Shown: in pieces, positions 38,187-46,568 of the stretch
Position numbering within the stretch: position 1 is the first letter of the stretch
Layout: each line of letters opens with the position of its first letter
Origin: Ferruginibacter sp.
Lineage (GTDB): Bacteria; Bacteroidota; Bacteroidia; Chitinophagales; Chitinophagaceae
Reading direction: 5' to 3'
Assembly: GCA_013141115.1 (NCBI GenBank)
Contig: JABFRP010000002.1
Span: forward strand, 310,001 to 374,000
Length of the DNA: 64,000 bases
Notes under the pieces: model-generated
The model's database searches: none
What the model saw: the letters and a program-made list of their open reading frames with translations, nothing else
Told to the model about the DNA's origin: nothing
Translations under genes and position numbers: made by a program

Positions 38187-38277
38187 TTGTACTTACTTAT
38201 TGTAAAGATAAAACAAAAACTAAAGTATTTAGTTGTGTATTATTTGTTTTATTAATTTGCAGCTTCAATTTAACTGT

Positions 38278-38838
38278 ATGGCATTAAATTTATTTGGTAA
38301 GAAAGAAGACGAAGCTCCCGAAAGTATTTTTACCGACCGAACCTATATGAGCGTGGCGGCAAAAACCAATGCCTGTATTACATTAGCCAAACAGCAACCA
38401 GGTACTTTATTCATTTGCTGGTTTAATGAAACCCTTAAAAAATTAAAAGCTGCATTTGTTGCAAATGGCATTGATGAAATGACGGTAATTGATGCCAGGC
38501 AAATGCATAGCGGTATGCTAAATAATAAAACAGCCGTTTTTGCAGAACATTATCCATTGCACGAAAAAGAGATAGCATTGGTAGAGCACTGGCCTCTACA
38601 AAAAATAATTGTGTACAGCTCGATGGATGAACCTTTATTTAAACATTTGGGCAGCGAAAAAATGATACCCTTAATGAAACTGCTGGGTATGAAAGAAGAT
38701 GAAGTAATTGAACATTCTTTTGTAAGCAAATCGATAATAAAAGGACAGGCAAAAATTGCAGCTATGGTTAGTTTGGAACAACCAGCCAATTCGCAGGAAG
38801 AATGGCTGGAGAAGAACCTTAAAAATTATGATTCCTGA
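38278..38838 (+). CDS. Hypothetical soluble protein
   Basis: The track begins at 38233 in front of an unlikely hydrophobic tail; the ATG at 38278 is preferred (186 residues). Unrecognised family. Mixed alpha/beta composition with strand-like stretches 'GTLFICWFNETLKKLKAAF' and 'KIIVYSSMDEPLFKHLG' that look like a Rossmann-like or helicase-C-like fold. Cytoplasmic. Divergent from uvrA. Similar sequences may occur in other Bacteroidota, but I cannot assign a role. Confidence 0.6.
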   Translation: MALNLFGKKEDEAPESIFTDRTYMSVAAKTNACITLAKQQPGTLFICWFNETLKKLKAAFVANGIDEMTVIDARQMHSGMLNNKTAVFAEHYPLHEKEIALVEHWPLQKIIVYSSMDEPLFKHLGSEKMIPLMKLLGMKEDEVIEHSFVSKSIIKGQAKIAAMVSLEQPANSQEEWLEKNLKNYDS

Positions 38839-38894
38839 AACACAATACAGTAAAGGCTTTCAGACTTCTTTACAATTATTTTACATTTTTTATT

Positions 38895-38927
38895 TGGCAG
38901 TTTCAACCTTGTCATTATATCTTTGCG
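38895..38927 (+). promoter_or_regulatory. Promoter for the SAM riboswitch-homoserine dehydrogenase transcript
   Basis: TTTG (38895-38898), 21-nt gap, TATCTTTG (38920-38927): a full Bacteroidota -33/-7 pair. The riboswitch begins about 19 nt downstream of the -7 box. Confidence 0.65.
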
Positions 38928-38945
38928 CCAGTTCTTTAAACATCT

Positions 38946-39064
38946 CTTATCAAGAAAGGCAGAGGGTAATGGCCCGATGAAGCCTTGACAACCAGCCGTG
39001 GTATGTGTCTCACAGACCACAGCAAAGGTGCCAATTCCATCCGCCAGCTGGCGGAACAGATAAG
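38946..39064 (+). ncRNA. SAM-I (S-box) riboswitch aptamer
   Basis: Shows the S-box core: P1 5' strand cttatc with its partner gataag at 39059, then 'aaaggcagagggtaatggc', 'ccgatgaagccttgacaacc' and 'aaaggtgccaattcc'. The variable P4-region hairpin ccgccagctggcgg is intact. S-box RNAs bind S-adenosylmethionine and shut off methionine-related genes. The 3' P1 strand overlaps a tcagat segment (39065-39070) that can pair with atctga in the terminator loop, giving the antiterminator. The controlled gene is homoserine dehydrogenase. Confidence 0.93.
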
Positions 39065-39100
39065 TCAGATCTTCAGCCTAAATACTTTCATCAAAATATT

Positions 39101-39134
39101 AAAGCTCATCTGATTTACGGATGAGCTTTTTTTA
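39101..39134 (+). terminator. Riboswitch expression-platform terminator
   Basis: Stem aaagctcatc / gatgagcttt with an 8-nt loop and seven or more Ts. It forms when SAM stabilises P1, stopping transcription before homoserine dehydrogenase. Confidence 0.9.
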
Positions 39135-39135
39135 T

Positions 39136-39154
39136 GCCCCGGGCTGAAGCCCGG
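39136..39154. repeat. Short palindromic dispersed repeat
   Basis: ccccgggctgaagcccgg is a near-perfect palindrome with a 'ctgaa' loop, a common REP-like form. It sits in the leader right after the riboswitch terminator. Confidence 0.5.
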
Positions 39155-39249
39155 AGCAATTCAATCCAGCCCGTCATACTCTCGTTCCTGATAATTGTGT
39201 TGATTTACTATTTAACCAATAAACGAATTAACTAATAAACTGATCAAGA

Positions 39250-40503
39250 ATGTCAACAAATCAATTAAACATCGGCCTGTTTGGCTTTGGCGTGGTAGGA
39301 AAAGGCTTATACGATGTATTACACAGCACGCCTACATTACAATCTTCTATAAAAAAGATCTGCATTAAAAATGCAGATAAAAAAAGAGCTATTGCTGCAG
39401 AAAATTTTACCAGCAATGCACAAGAATTGTTACAGGATGGCAGCATTAATGTGATTGTAGAATTAATTGATGATGCCGATGCCGCATTTGAAATTGTAAA
39501 AACCGCTTTACAAAATGGAAAAGCCGTTGTAAGTGCCAATAAAAAAATGATAGCAGAACATTTTCAGGAATTGCTGGAACTGCAAGAGAAATACCAGACG
39601 CCTTTTTTATACGAAGCTTCCTGCTGTGCCAGTATGCCCATCATTCGCAACCTGGAAGAATATTATGATAACGACCTCCTGCAATCGATAAGAGGTATTA
39701 TCAATGGCTCTACCAATTTTATTCTCACCAAAATATTTGATGAACAACTGGAATTTAATGAGGCCCTGCTTTTAGCACAGCAACTGGGCTTTGCCGAAAG
39801 TAATCCAAAATTGGATATCGGGGGTTTTGATGCGGCCAATAAATTAGCTATTTTACTGGCACATTCCTTTGGTGTGGTTACTAAAACGGATGCCTTTATT
39901 TTTAATGGTATCGAAAATATTTCTTTAAATGATGCGGTTGTAGCTAAGGAAAAACATTATTCCATTAAACTGGTGGCCAATGCACAAAAATTAGCCGATG
40001 GTAAACTGGCCGCATTCCTGTTACCACAATTTGTAGCCGAATCGGATGACCTGTACCATGTAAAGAATGAATTTAATGCCGTAACTACAGAAAGTACTTT
40101 TTCGGATAAACATTTCTTTAAAGGAAAAGGCGCTGGTGCCTTCCCTACTGCTTCTGCAGTATTGAGCGATATTTCTGCATTGCGGTACGATTATAAATAC
40201 GAATACAAAAAGATACATCACCAAACAGATACAGTATTAAGTAATCAATTTTATCTAAAAGTATTTGTTAGTGTGGATGATATAGCCAAGTTAAACAAAG
40301 AAGATTTTGAGTGGATAGAAGAATGGCATAACGAATTTAATTTTAGCTGGCTGACCGGCGTTATTCACGCCGATAAATTATTCAGTAAAGATTGGTGGAA
40401 GCAAACCGGGGTCTCGTTGATACTTTACCCCGAAGCCATTATTGAAAATATTGACTATAAAAAAATAAGCAAGCGCAGCCTTGAACTGGCTGGTGTGGTA
40501 TAG
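39250..40503 (+). CDS. hom: Homoserine dehydrogenase
   Basis: 417 residues. NAD-binding start 'IGLFGFGVVGKGLYD', catalytic-domain motifs 'EASCCASMPIIRNLEEYYDN' and 'GIINGSTNFILTKI', 'GFDAANKLAILLAHSFG', then a degenerate ACT-like C-terminus (about 325-417). It reduces aspartate semialdehyde to homoserine, the branch point to methionine and threonine. The SAM-I riboswitch upstream indicates that this copy is controlled by methionine status, so a second bifunctional enzyme may exist elsewhere (inference). No other met gene follows. Confidence 0.93.
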   Translation: MSTNQLNIGLFGFGVVGKGLYDVLHSTPTLQSSIKKICIKNADKKRAIAAENFTSNAQELLQDGSINVIVELIDDADAAFEIVKTALQNGKAVVSANKKMIAEHFQELLELQEKYQTPFLYEASCCASMPIIRNLEEYYDNDLLQSIRGIINGSTNFILTKIFDEQLEFNEALLLAQQLGFAESNPKLDIGGFDAANKLAILLAHSFGVVTKTDAFIFNGIENISLNDAVVAKEKHYSIKLVANAQKLADGKLAAFLLPQFVAESDDLYHVKNEFNAVTTESTFSDKHFFKGKGAGAFPTASAVLSDISALRYDYKYEYKKIHHQTDTVLSNQFYLKVFVSVDDIAKLNKEDFEWIEEWHNEFNFSWLTGVIHADKLFSKDWWKQTGVSLILYPEAIIENIDYKKISKRSLELAGVV

Positions 40504-40615
40504 GAAAATATTAAGTTGGCAACGTTTTCGTAAATGCGATATCAGTATTTTGGCAAACTTTTATACTGTTTATTAATATTTATCTAAAATTAACCCGGTA
40601 AACAAATAAAAGAGG

Positions 40616-40643
40616 TTGTTTTAATAGTTAAACATTATCTTTG
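40616..40643 (+). promoter_or_regulatory. Promoter of the cysH operon
   Basis: TTG (40616-40618), 17 nt, TATCTTTG (40636-40643). The last G of the -7 box is the first base of the 19-bp palindrome at 40643-40661, so a protein bound there would cover the transcription start. Confidence 0.65.
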
Positions 40644-40661
40644 TCTACTAATTATATAGAC
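40643..40661. promoter_or_regulatory. 19-bp palindromic operator, site A (cysH)
   Basis: GTCTACTAATTATATAGAC, inverted half sites GTCTA...TAGAC with a 9-bp centre. It overlaps the end of the -7 box. First of six sites in the sulfur region. Confidence 0.75.
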
Positions 40662-40670
40662 TTTAATGCT

Positions 40671-40736
40671 ATGCTCTATATCTCTCACATAAGCTGTATG
40701 TGCAAATGTTGCAATCAAATGGTTTACCGTTGTTGA
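40671..40736 (+). CDS. Cys-rich leader peptide (21 aa) upstream of cysH
   Basis: Not in the ORF track. ATG at 40671, TGA at 40734-40736. The peptide ends 'ISCMCKCCNQMVYRC', so 5 of 21 residues are Cys, in the leader of a cysteine-synthesis operon. It lies 10 nt downstream of operator A and 40 nt before cysH. Such peptides can sense Cys-tRNA supply by ribosome stalling, as in the polycysteine leaders of mycobacteria. Translation is not shown; the composition is the evidence. Confidence 0.5.
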   Translation: MLYISHISCMCKCCNQMVYRC

Positions 40737-40776
40737 ACCTGTATAGCAATTATTTTTCCATTATATAATATTAAAA

Positions 40777-41511
40777 ATGTCACATTCACAGCAAAATAGC
40801 ATCTCAGAATTACTCTACCAGTCCAATGGACTAGGCATCGCTGCATTTATACAATTACTTACCAATAAATTTCCCGGGCAGGTTACTTTTTCTTCCAGCT
40901 TTAGTTACGAAGACCAGGTGGTAACACATGAAATATTGAACAACCAATTACCGGTTAAAATTTTCACTCTGGATACCGGCCGCTTATTTGCCGAAACTTA
41001 TTCGGTTTGGAACAGTACCAACGACAAATACAACACTAAAATAAAAGCTTACTATCCGCAGGCAAATACCTTACAGGAATTTGTAGAGGCTAAAGGCCCC
41101 AATTCATTTTACGAATCGGTGGATAACAGGAAACAATGCTGCTTTATCAGAAAAGTGGAACCTTTAAAAAGAGCTTTAGCAGGTAATGCTGTTTGGATCA
41201 CCGGTTTACGTGCCGAGCATTCTGCAGACAGAACCAATTTACCCATTATTGAGTGGGATGAAGCCAATCAAATAATAAAATACCATCCCATATTACACTG
41301 GACTACGGAAGAAGTAAAAAAATATATCAGTGTAAATCATGTTCCTTACAACCCTTTGCACGATAAAGGCTTTGTAAGTATTGGTTGTGCCCCATGTACA
41401 AGAGCTATTAAACCAGGAGAAGATTTCAGGGCCGGCCGCTGGTGGTGGGAAGATGCAGATAAAAAAGAATGCGGCCTTCATGTGCATGAAAACACCACGC
41501 TATCAAGTTAA
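40777..41511 (+). CDS. cysH: Assimilatory adenylyl-sulfate (APS) reductase
   Basis: 244 residues. 'FSSSFSYEDQVVTHEIL' (PP-loop-like site) and two Cys pairs, Cys121-Cys122 in 'RKQCCFIRK' and Cys204/Cys207 in 'IGCAPCTRAI', bind a [4Fe-4S] cluster; the catalytic Cys232 is in 'KKECGLHVH'. The Cys pairs mark the APS-reducing type rather than PAPS reductase. It reduces APS to sulfite with thioredoxin. No APS kinase (cysC) is present, which agrees. First gene of the sulfur cluster. Confidence 0.93.
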   Translation: MSHSQQNSISELLYQSNGLGIAAFIQLLTNKFPGQVTFSSSFSYEDQVVTHEILNNQLPVKIFTLDTGRLFAETYSVWNSTNDKYNTKIKAYYPQANTLQEFVEAKGPNSFYESVDNRKQCCFIRKVEPLKRALAGNAVWITGLRAEHSADRTNLPIIEWDEANQIIKYHPILHWTTEEVKKYISVNHVPYNPLHDKGFVSIGCAPCTRAIKPGEDFRAGRWWWEDADKKECGLHVHENTTLSS

Positions 41512-41528
41512 AAATTTTTTAAACAGCA

Positions 41529-41547
41529 GTCTACTAATTTTATAGAC
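41529..41547. promoter_or_regulatory. 19-bp palindromic operator, site B (cysD)
   Basis: GTCTACTAATTTTATAGAC, one of the best palindromes of the set. It ends 10 bp before the cysD start codon, in the cysH-cysD spacer. Confidence 0.72.
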
Positions 41548-41557
41548 TAATAAATAT

Positions 41558-42466
41558 ATGAGCAAACACACATTAAACTATTTAGAGCAACTGGAAGCCG
41601 AGAGCATTCACATTTTTAGAGAAGTGGCGGCACAGTTTGAAAGGCCCGCACTCTTATTTAGTGGCGGTAAAGATTCCATTACGTTAGTGCAACTTGCAAA
41701 AAAAGCATTTGCACCCGGTAAAATTCCCTTTCCATTGGTACACATTGATACCGGCCACAATTTTCCGGAAGCTCTGGAATACCGTGACAGGTTTGCAGCA
41801 GAAATGGGTGCTACATTAATTGTTCGCAATGTTGCTGATACCATCAAACAAAAAAACCTGACCGAACCTAAAGGAAAATTTGCCAGCCGCAACTGGTTGC
41901 AGACTTATACATTACTGGATACCATTGAAGAGTTTGGCTTTGATGCCTGCATTGGTGGTGCAAGGCGTGATGAAGAAAAAGCAAGAGCGAAAGAAAGAAT
42001 ATTTTCGGTAAGGGATGAGTTTGGACAATGGGACCCTAAACTGCAAAGGCCCGAACTCTGGAACATCTTTAACGGCAAAATTAATAAAGGCGAAAATGTA
42101 AGGGTATTCCCTATCAGCAACTGGACAGAGCTGGATGTGTGGAATTATATCCGGTCGGAAAATATTCCTTTGCCTTCTATATATTTTTCACACGAACGTG
42201 AAGTAATAGAGTTTGAAGGGCAGTTAATTGCTGTATCTCCTTTTATAAGAATTGATGAAAGCGATGTGATCGTTAAAAAACAAGTGCGTTACCGTACCGT
42301 TGGTGATATGACCTGTACTGCTGCGGTAGAAAGTCTTGCTGTTACTTTAGAAGAAGTGGTAAGTGAAATTATGATTACCCGTATCAGCGAAAGAGGCGAA
42401 ACAAGAATTGATGATAAGGTTACAGAAGCGGCAATGGAAGACAGGAAGAAGGGCGGATACTTTTAA
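41558..42466 (+). CDS. cysD: Sulfate adenylyltransferase subunit 2
   Basis: 302 residues, usual length. PP-loop 'LLFSGGKDSITLVQLA', 'DTGHNFPEALEYRD', 'GGARRDEEKARAKERIFS' and 'RYRTVGDMTCT' are typical. With CysN it forms APS from sulfate and ATP, the first step of assimilation. It follows cysH by 46 bp, with operator B between. The start ATG at 41558 fits the family N-terminus ('NYLEQLEAESIHIFREVAA'). Confidence 0.97.
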   Translation: MSKHTLNYLEQLEAESIHIFREVAAQFERPALLFSGGKDSITLVQLAKKAFAPGKIPFPLVHIDTGHNFPEALEYRDRFAAEMGATLIVRNVADTIKQKNLTEPKGKFASRNWLQTYTLLDTIEEFGFDACIGGARRDEEKARAKERIFSVRDEFGQWDPKLQRPELWNIFNGKINKGENVRVFPISNWTELDVWNYIRSENIPLPSIYFSHEREVIEFEGQLIAVSPFIRIDESDVIVKKQVRYRTVGDMTCTAAVESLAVTLEEVVSEIMITRISERGETRIDDKVTEAAMEDRKKGGYF

Positions 42467-42471
42467 GCGTA

Positions 42472-42503
42472 GGGTGGGTCACTCCTTAAAGAGTGGCTCA
42501 CCC
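42472..42503. repeat. Hairpin repeat between cysD and cysN
   Basis: gggtgggtcactc and gagtggctcaccc pair over 13 bp with two G-U pairs around cttaaa. No T-run follows, so it is a dispersed repeat or an mRNA processing or stability element rather than a terminator. Confidence 0.55.
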
Positions 42504-42603
42504 GGTAAAGCAGCATAGTATAACCAAATTCAAAAGCTATTATTCATCATTGACAATTCACTATTCACCCATAATATTTTAACTAATTAAATAAAAGCAA
42601 CTA

Positions 42604-43845
42604 ATGGATATTTTAAGATTTATAACTGCAGGAAGTGTTGATGATGGTAAAAGCACATTGATCGGCCGCTTGCTATATGATAGCAAAAGCATTTTAGCCG
42701 ATCATTTGGAAGCAATTGAAAAAAGCACCAAGAATAAAGAGAATGGCGAGATAGACCTTGCTCTGTTAACCGACGGACTTAGAGCAGAAAGGGAACAGGG
42801 TATTACCATTGATGTGGCCTACAGGTATTTCAGCACCGATAAAAGAAAATTTATTATAGCCGATGCGCCTGGCCATGTACAATACACCCGTAACATGATA
42901 ACCGGTGCAAGTAATGTTGACCTGGCCATCGTATTAATTGATGCAAGACATGGTGTGGTGGAACAAACCCGCCGGCATAGTATCATCTCTTCCCTGCTGG
43001 GTATACCGCATGTAGTGGTGGCCATTAATAAAATTGATTTGGTTAACTACTCGGAAGATGTATACGATAATATAGTGATCGAATACAGTAAACTGGCCAA
43101 ACAACTGGGCATTGAAAATGTTACCTATATTCCGCTGAGTGCATTAAATGGCGACAATATTGTAGACAGATCTTTAAAAACGCCCTGGTACGAAGGCAAA
43201 GCACTATTAGAATTTTTAGAAGGGATAGAAATTAAAGATGCCGTGAATCTTACGGATACCAGGTTCCAGGTACAATATGTTATTCGTCCGCAAACAGAAG
43301 CATTACACGATTACCGTGGTTATGCAGGAAAAATTACCAGCGGTATTTATAAAAAAGGCGACAAAGTAAAAGTATTACCGGCAGGCATTGAAACTACAAT
43401 TGATAAAATTGAAATTGCCGGTGTGGAAGTAGAAGAAGCATTTGCCCCTCAAAGTGTAACGCTTTTATTAATTGAAGATATTGATATCAGCCGTGGCGAT
43501 TCGATAGTTAAAACTACTGAGGACATTGCGGCTACCAATGAAGCAGACGTATTATTTTGCTGGATGGGCGACAAACCATTGCAAAATGGCAACAAATATT
43601 TGCTGCAGCATAATAACCGCCGCGTAAGAGCGGTAATTAAAAACCTGGAATATAAAATAGACGTGAACAGTTTGGAACACATTGAAGATGTGCAGCAGGT
43701 AAAACTGAATGAAATAGTAAAAGCATCAATAAAAACGGCGGCACCTATTGTATTTGACCCCTATAAAAAGAACCGCAGCAATGGCGCTGCCATATTAATA
43801 GACGAAACCAGCAATGCAACAGTAGCAGCAGTTTTATTTCAATAA
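42604..43845 (+). CDS. cysN: Sulfate adenylyltransferase subunit 1 (GTPase)
   Basis: 413 residues. EF-Tu-like GTPase with P-loop 'GSVDDGKSTLIGRLLYD', 'DAPGHVQYTRNM' and 'NKIDLV', then two beta-barrel domains. It uses GTP hydrolysis to drive APS synthesis by CysD. The C-terminal APS kinase domain of CysNC fusions is absent (413 residues rather than about 630), in line with the APS reductase encoded upstream. It follows the cysD-cysN hairpin. Confidence 0.96.
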   Translation: MDILRFITAGSVDDGKSTLIGRLLYDSKSILADHLEAIEKSTKNKENGEIDLALLTDGLRAEREQGITIDVAYRYFSTDKRKFIIADAPGHVQYTRNMITGASNVDLAIVLIDARHGVVEQTRRHSIISSLLGIPHVVVAINKIDLVNYSEDVYDNIVIEYSKLAKQLGIENVTYIPLSALNGDNIVDRSLKTPWYEGKALLEFLEGIEIKDAVNLTDTRFQVQYVIRPQTEALHDYRGYAGKITSGIYKKGDKVKVLPAGIETTIDKIEIAGVEVEEAFAPQSVTLLLIEDIDISRGDSIVKTTEDIAATNEADVLFCWMGDKPLQNGNKYLLQHNNRRVRAVIKNLEYKIDVNSLEHIEDVQQVKLNEIVKASIKTAAPIVFDPYKKNRSNGAAILIDETSNATVAAVLFQ

Positions 43846-43851
43846 CAAAAA

Positions 43852-44682
43852 ATGGAACAACAATTTTATCAATCAATAGTAAATTTTAAAAAACAACAGG
43901 GTTGTTCATTTCCTGATGCTGCAAAGGCAAAGGATTTTGTAGTAAAACTTTTTGAAGTTTTGTTCATCTGTAAAACAGAAGCGGATAATAACAGCTTTGA
44001 AATTGAATCGCAGTTAAAAAAATTAGAAGTTCAATTACAATTATTACTCTACCCTGTTTTGCACAGCGAGGTGCAATGCAATGAACAAACAACAAAATTC
44101 TTTGAAACCATACCGGCACTGTATAAAAAACTATTGCTGGATGCAAAAGCCATTTTCGAAGCCGACCCGGCAGCAAAAAATATTGATGAAGTATTAATTG
44201 CCTACCCCGGTTTTTTTGCCATAGTGGCCCATCGTATTGCGCACCAGTTACAGCAACAGAAAGTCCCTTTGCTGCCACGTATCATCAGCGAATATGCACA
44301 TAGCAAAACAGGCATCGACATTCACCCTGCTGCAACCATTGGCGAATCATTTTGTATCGATCACGGTACTGGCATTGTAATTGGCGAAACCACTATCATT
44401 GGTGATCACGTAAAAATATTCCAGGGTGTTACATTAGGCGCATTGAGTGTGCAAAAAGAAAAAGCGAGTGAGAAAAGGCATCCTACTATTGAAAACAATG
44501 TGGTCATCTATTCCGGTGCAACCATTTTAGGGGGAGCCACTGTTGTAGGCCATGATAGCGTTATTGGCGGCAATGTTTGGCTTACCAAAGCCGTGCAGCC
44601 TTTTTCAATTGTATACCAGCAATCAGATATCACCATACAGGATAAAAAAACATTTACAGAACCTTATAATTACTTTATTTAA
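43852..44682 (+). CDS. cysE: Serine O-acetyltransferase
   Basis: 276 residues. Helical N-terminal region (about 1-140), then a left-handed beta-helix of hexapeptide repeats with 'GIDIHPAATIGESFCIDHGTGIVIG' and 'KIFQGVTLGALS'. It acetylates serine with acetyl-CoA to O-acetylserine, the carbon acceptor for sulfide. It starts 6 bp after cysN and precedes cysK by 9 bp, so the three are one transcript. The N-terminal region is longer than in the short EpsC type. Confidence 0.92.
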   Translation: MEQQFYQSIVNFKKQQGCSFPDAAKAKDFVVKLFEVLFICKTEADNNSFEIESQLKKLEVQLQLLLYPVLHSEVQCNEQTTKFFETIPALYKKLLLDAKAIFEADPAAKNIDEVLIAYPGFFAIVAHRIAHQLQQQKVPLLPRIISEYAHSKTGIDIHPAATIGESFCIDHGTGIVIGETTIIGDHVKIFQGVTLGALSVQKEKASEKRHPTIENNVVIYSGATILGGATVVGHDSVIGGNVWLTKAVQPFSIVYQQSDITIQDKKTFTEPYNYFI

Positions 44683-44691
44683 AACATAACA

Positions 44692-45603
44692 ATGAAAGCA
44701 AATAGTATTTTAGAAACCATAGGCAACACGCCGCATGTAAAGATCAACCGTCTTTTTGGCAACAGCCACGAAGTGTGGATCAAATTAGAAAGAAGTAATC
44801 CCGGTGCAAGCATCAAAGACCGTATTGCATTAGCAATGATAGAAGATGCAGAAAGCAAAGGCTTATTAAATAAAGACAGCGTAATTATTGAGCCCACCAG
44901 TGGCAACACAGGCATTGGTTTGGCATTGGTAGCGGCAGTAAAAGGTTATAAGATCATTTTGGTAATGCCCGAAAGCATGAGCATCGAAAGGCGCAGGCTG
45001 ATGAGTTTATATGGTGCTGAATTTGTTTTAACACCAAGGGAGAAAGGCATGAAAGGCGCCATTGAAAAAGCTAACGAATTAGCAGCAGAAACAAAAAACA
45101 GTTGGGTGCCGCAGCAGTTCGACAATCCTGCTAACGCAGAGATACACCGCAAAACAACAGCCGTGGAAATTTTAAATGATTTCCCTGGAGGATTAGATTA
45201 TATTATAACTGGTGTTGGTACCGGTGGACATATCACCGGCGTGGCAGAAGTACTGAAAGCAAAATGGCCTGATCTTAAAGTGTTTGCAGTAGAGCCGGAA
45301 TTATCACCTGTATTAAGTGGTGGCGCTCCATCACCGCATCCATTACAGGGTATTGGTGCAGGATTTGTGCCTTCTATTTTAAACAGCAAAATTTTAGACG
45401 GTGTAATACAGGTAGGCAAAGATGAAGCCTATGCATATGCACAACGTAGCGCAAAAGAAGAAGGCATTTTTGTGGGTGTTTCCACAGGCGCTTCATTAGC
45501 GGCTGTTGCAAAAAAATTAACAGAGATACCTGCAGGATCAAAAGTGCTGACCTTTAATTATGATACCGGCGAAAGATATTTGAGTATTGAGGGATTGTAT
45601 TAA
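44692..45603 (+). CDS. cysK: Cysteine synthase A (O-acetylserine sulfhydrylase)
   Basis: 303 residues. PLP Lys in '[15 protein letters not shown]' (about 43), '[16 protein letters not shown]' substrate loop, and PLP phosphate loop '[15 protein letters not shown]'. It joins sulfide to O-acetylserine to give cysteine. Directly after cysE, its regulatory partner in the cysteine synthase complex. The start is 9 bp after the cysE stop. It is followed by a repeat-filled spacer. Confidence 0.96.
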   Translation: MKANSILETIGNTPHVKINRLFGNSHEVWIKLERSNPGASIKDRIALAMIEDAESKGLLNKDSVIIEPTSGNTGIGLALVAAVKGYKIILVMPESMSIERRRLMSLYGAEFVLTPREKGMKGAIEKANELAAETKNSWVPQQFDNPANAEIHRKTTAVEILNDFPGGLDYIITGVGTGGHITGVAEVLKAKWPDLKVFAVEPELSPVLSGGAPSPHPLQGIGAGFVPSILNSKILDGVIQVGKDEAYAYAQRSAKEEGIFVGVSTGASLAAVAKKLTEIPAGSKVLTFNYDTGERYLSIEGLY

Positions 45604-45740
45604 GAACCCCCTCCGCCCCCTGAAGGGGGAACTGATTGCGAAGAAGATATAGGCGAAGATTAGATTTTATAAAAAGTATTTCAAAAATAAAGTTACCCCT
45701 TCCAGTCCCTCTCCTTAGGAGAAAGGTTGGGGTGAGGTTA
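45604..45740. repeat. Repeat-filled spacer between cysK and cobA
   Basis: Contains ccccctccgccccctgaaggggg and ctctccttaggagaaaggttgggg type palindromes, common Bacteroidota intergenic repeats. An open frame (45636) runs through it by chance and extends the cobA ORF upstream. Confidence 0.6.
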
Positions 45741-45749
45741 ACAGACCAG

Positions 45750-46550
45750 ATGACAGAAACAAATAAAAATACCGGCAAAGTAATTCTTGCCGCTGCAGGT
45801 TGCGGCGACCCGGAATTAATTACTGTAAAAGCAGCCCGCTGGTTACAACAGGCGGATATTGTTTTAACGGATCGCTTAGTGAGTGAGAAAATTTTACAGG
45901 AATATGTGCGGCCTGGTGTTGAAATAATTTATGCAGGTAAACAAAATAACAAAGCTGCATCGGTGCCGCAGGAAGACATTAATCAACTACTGGTGAAATA
46001 TGCTTTGCAGGGAAAGTTAGTGGTACGTTTAAAAGGTGGAGACATTGCCTTTTTCAGCAATGTGCTGGACGAATTGCAAACGCTTACAGACAACAATATT
46101 CCTTTTGAAATCATTCCAGGCGTAACGGCTGCTTCCGGCGCTTCGGCTTATGCCGGCATTCCGCTTACCGCAAGAGAGCATGCAACATCTGTACGTTTTC
46201 TCACTTGTTATAAAACGGATATGCTTAACAATGAATACTGGGCCGAATTAGCTGCAACAGCAGATACGCTGGTTTTTTACATGAGCAGCGAAACACTGGA
46301 TACCGTTGTTGAAAATTTAACTGCACGTAAAATTGATGCAGCAAAATTATTAGCCGTGGTGGAACAGGCCACCACGCCACAACAAACTGTTGCTGTTTGC
46401 AATTTGTATGAGTATGCAAACACATTAAAGGGAAAAGCATTTGCTTCGCCTACATTGGTGATCATTGGAAAAGTGGTAGCACTGCATAACAAATTTGCCT
46501 GGCAAAAAAATGCGATCAATAACGAATTATACTTTAAACCCGTTAGTTAA
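45750..46550 (+). CDS. cobA: Uroporphyrinogen-III C-methyltransferase (SUMT)
   Basis: The track ORF starts at 45636 inside the repeat; the ATG at 45750 matches the family start and is preferred (266 residues). 'AAAGCGDPELITVKAARWL' and 'VRLKGGDIAFFSNVLDELQ' are the SAM-binding SUMT motifs. It uses two SAM to turn uroporphyrinogen III into precorrin-2, the first siroheme-specific step. Sitting before sulfite reductase, it supplies the siroheme cofactor with the Met8-like gene at 52.6 kb. Confidence 0.92.
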   Translation: MTETNKNTGKVILAAAGCGDPELITVKAARWLQQADIVLTDRLVSEKILQEYVRPGVEIIYAGKQNNKAASVPQEDINQLLVKYALQGKLVVRLKGGDIAFFSNVLDELQTLTDNNIPFEIIPGVTAASGASAYAGIPLTAREHATSVRFLTCYKTDMLNNEYWAELAATADTLVFYMSSETLDTVVENLTARKIDAAKLLAVVEQATTPQQTVAVCNLYEYANTLKGKAFASPTLVIIGKVVALHNKFAWQKNAINNELYFKPVS

Positions 46551-46568
46551 AAAAACAAATTACCAACA

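Noticed and set aside
42472-42503. Terminator between cysD and cysN
   Set aside because: The hairpin has no T-run and lies between two subunits that must be co-expressed.
45636-45749. N-terminal extension of cobA
   Set aside because: It is translated intergenic repeat ('MRRRYRRRLDFIKS'); the family start matches the ATG at 45750.
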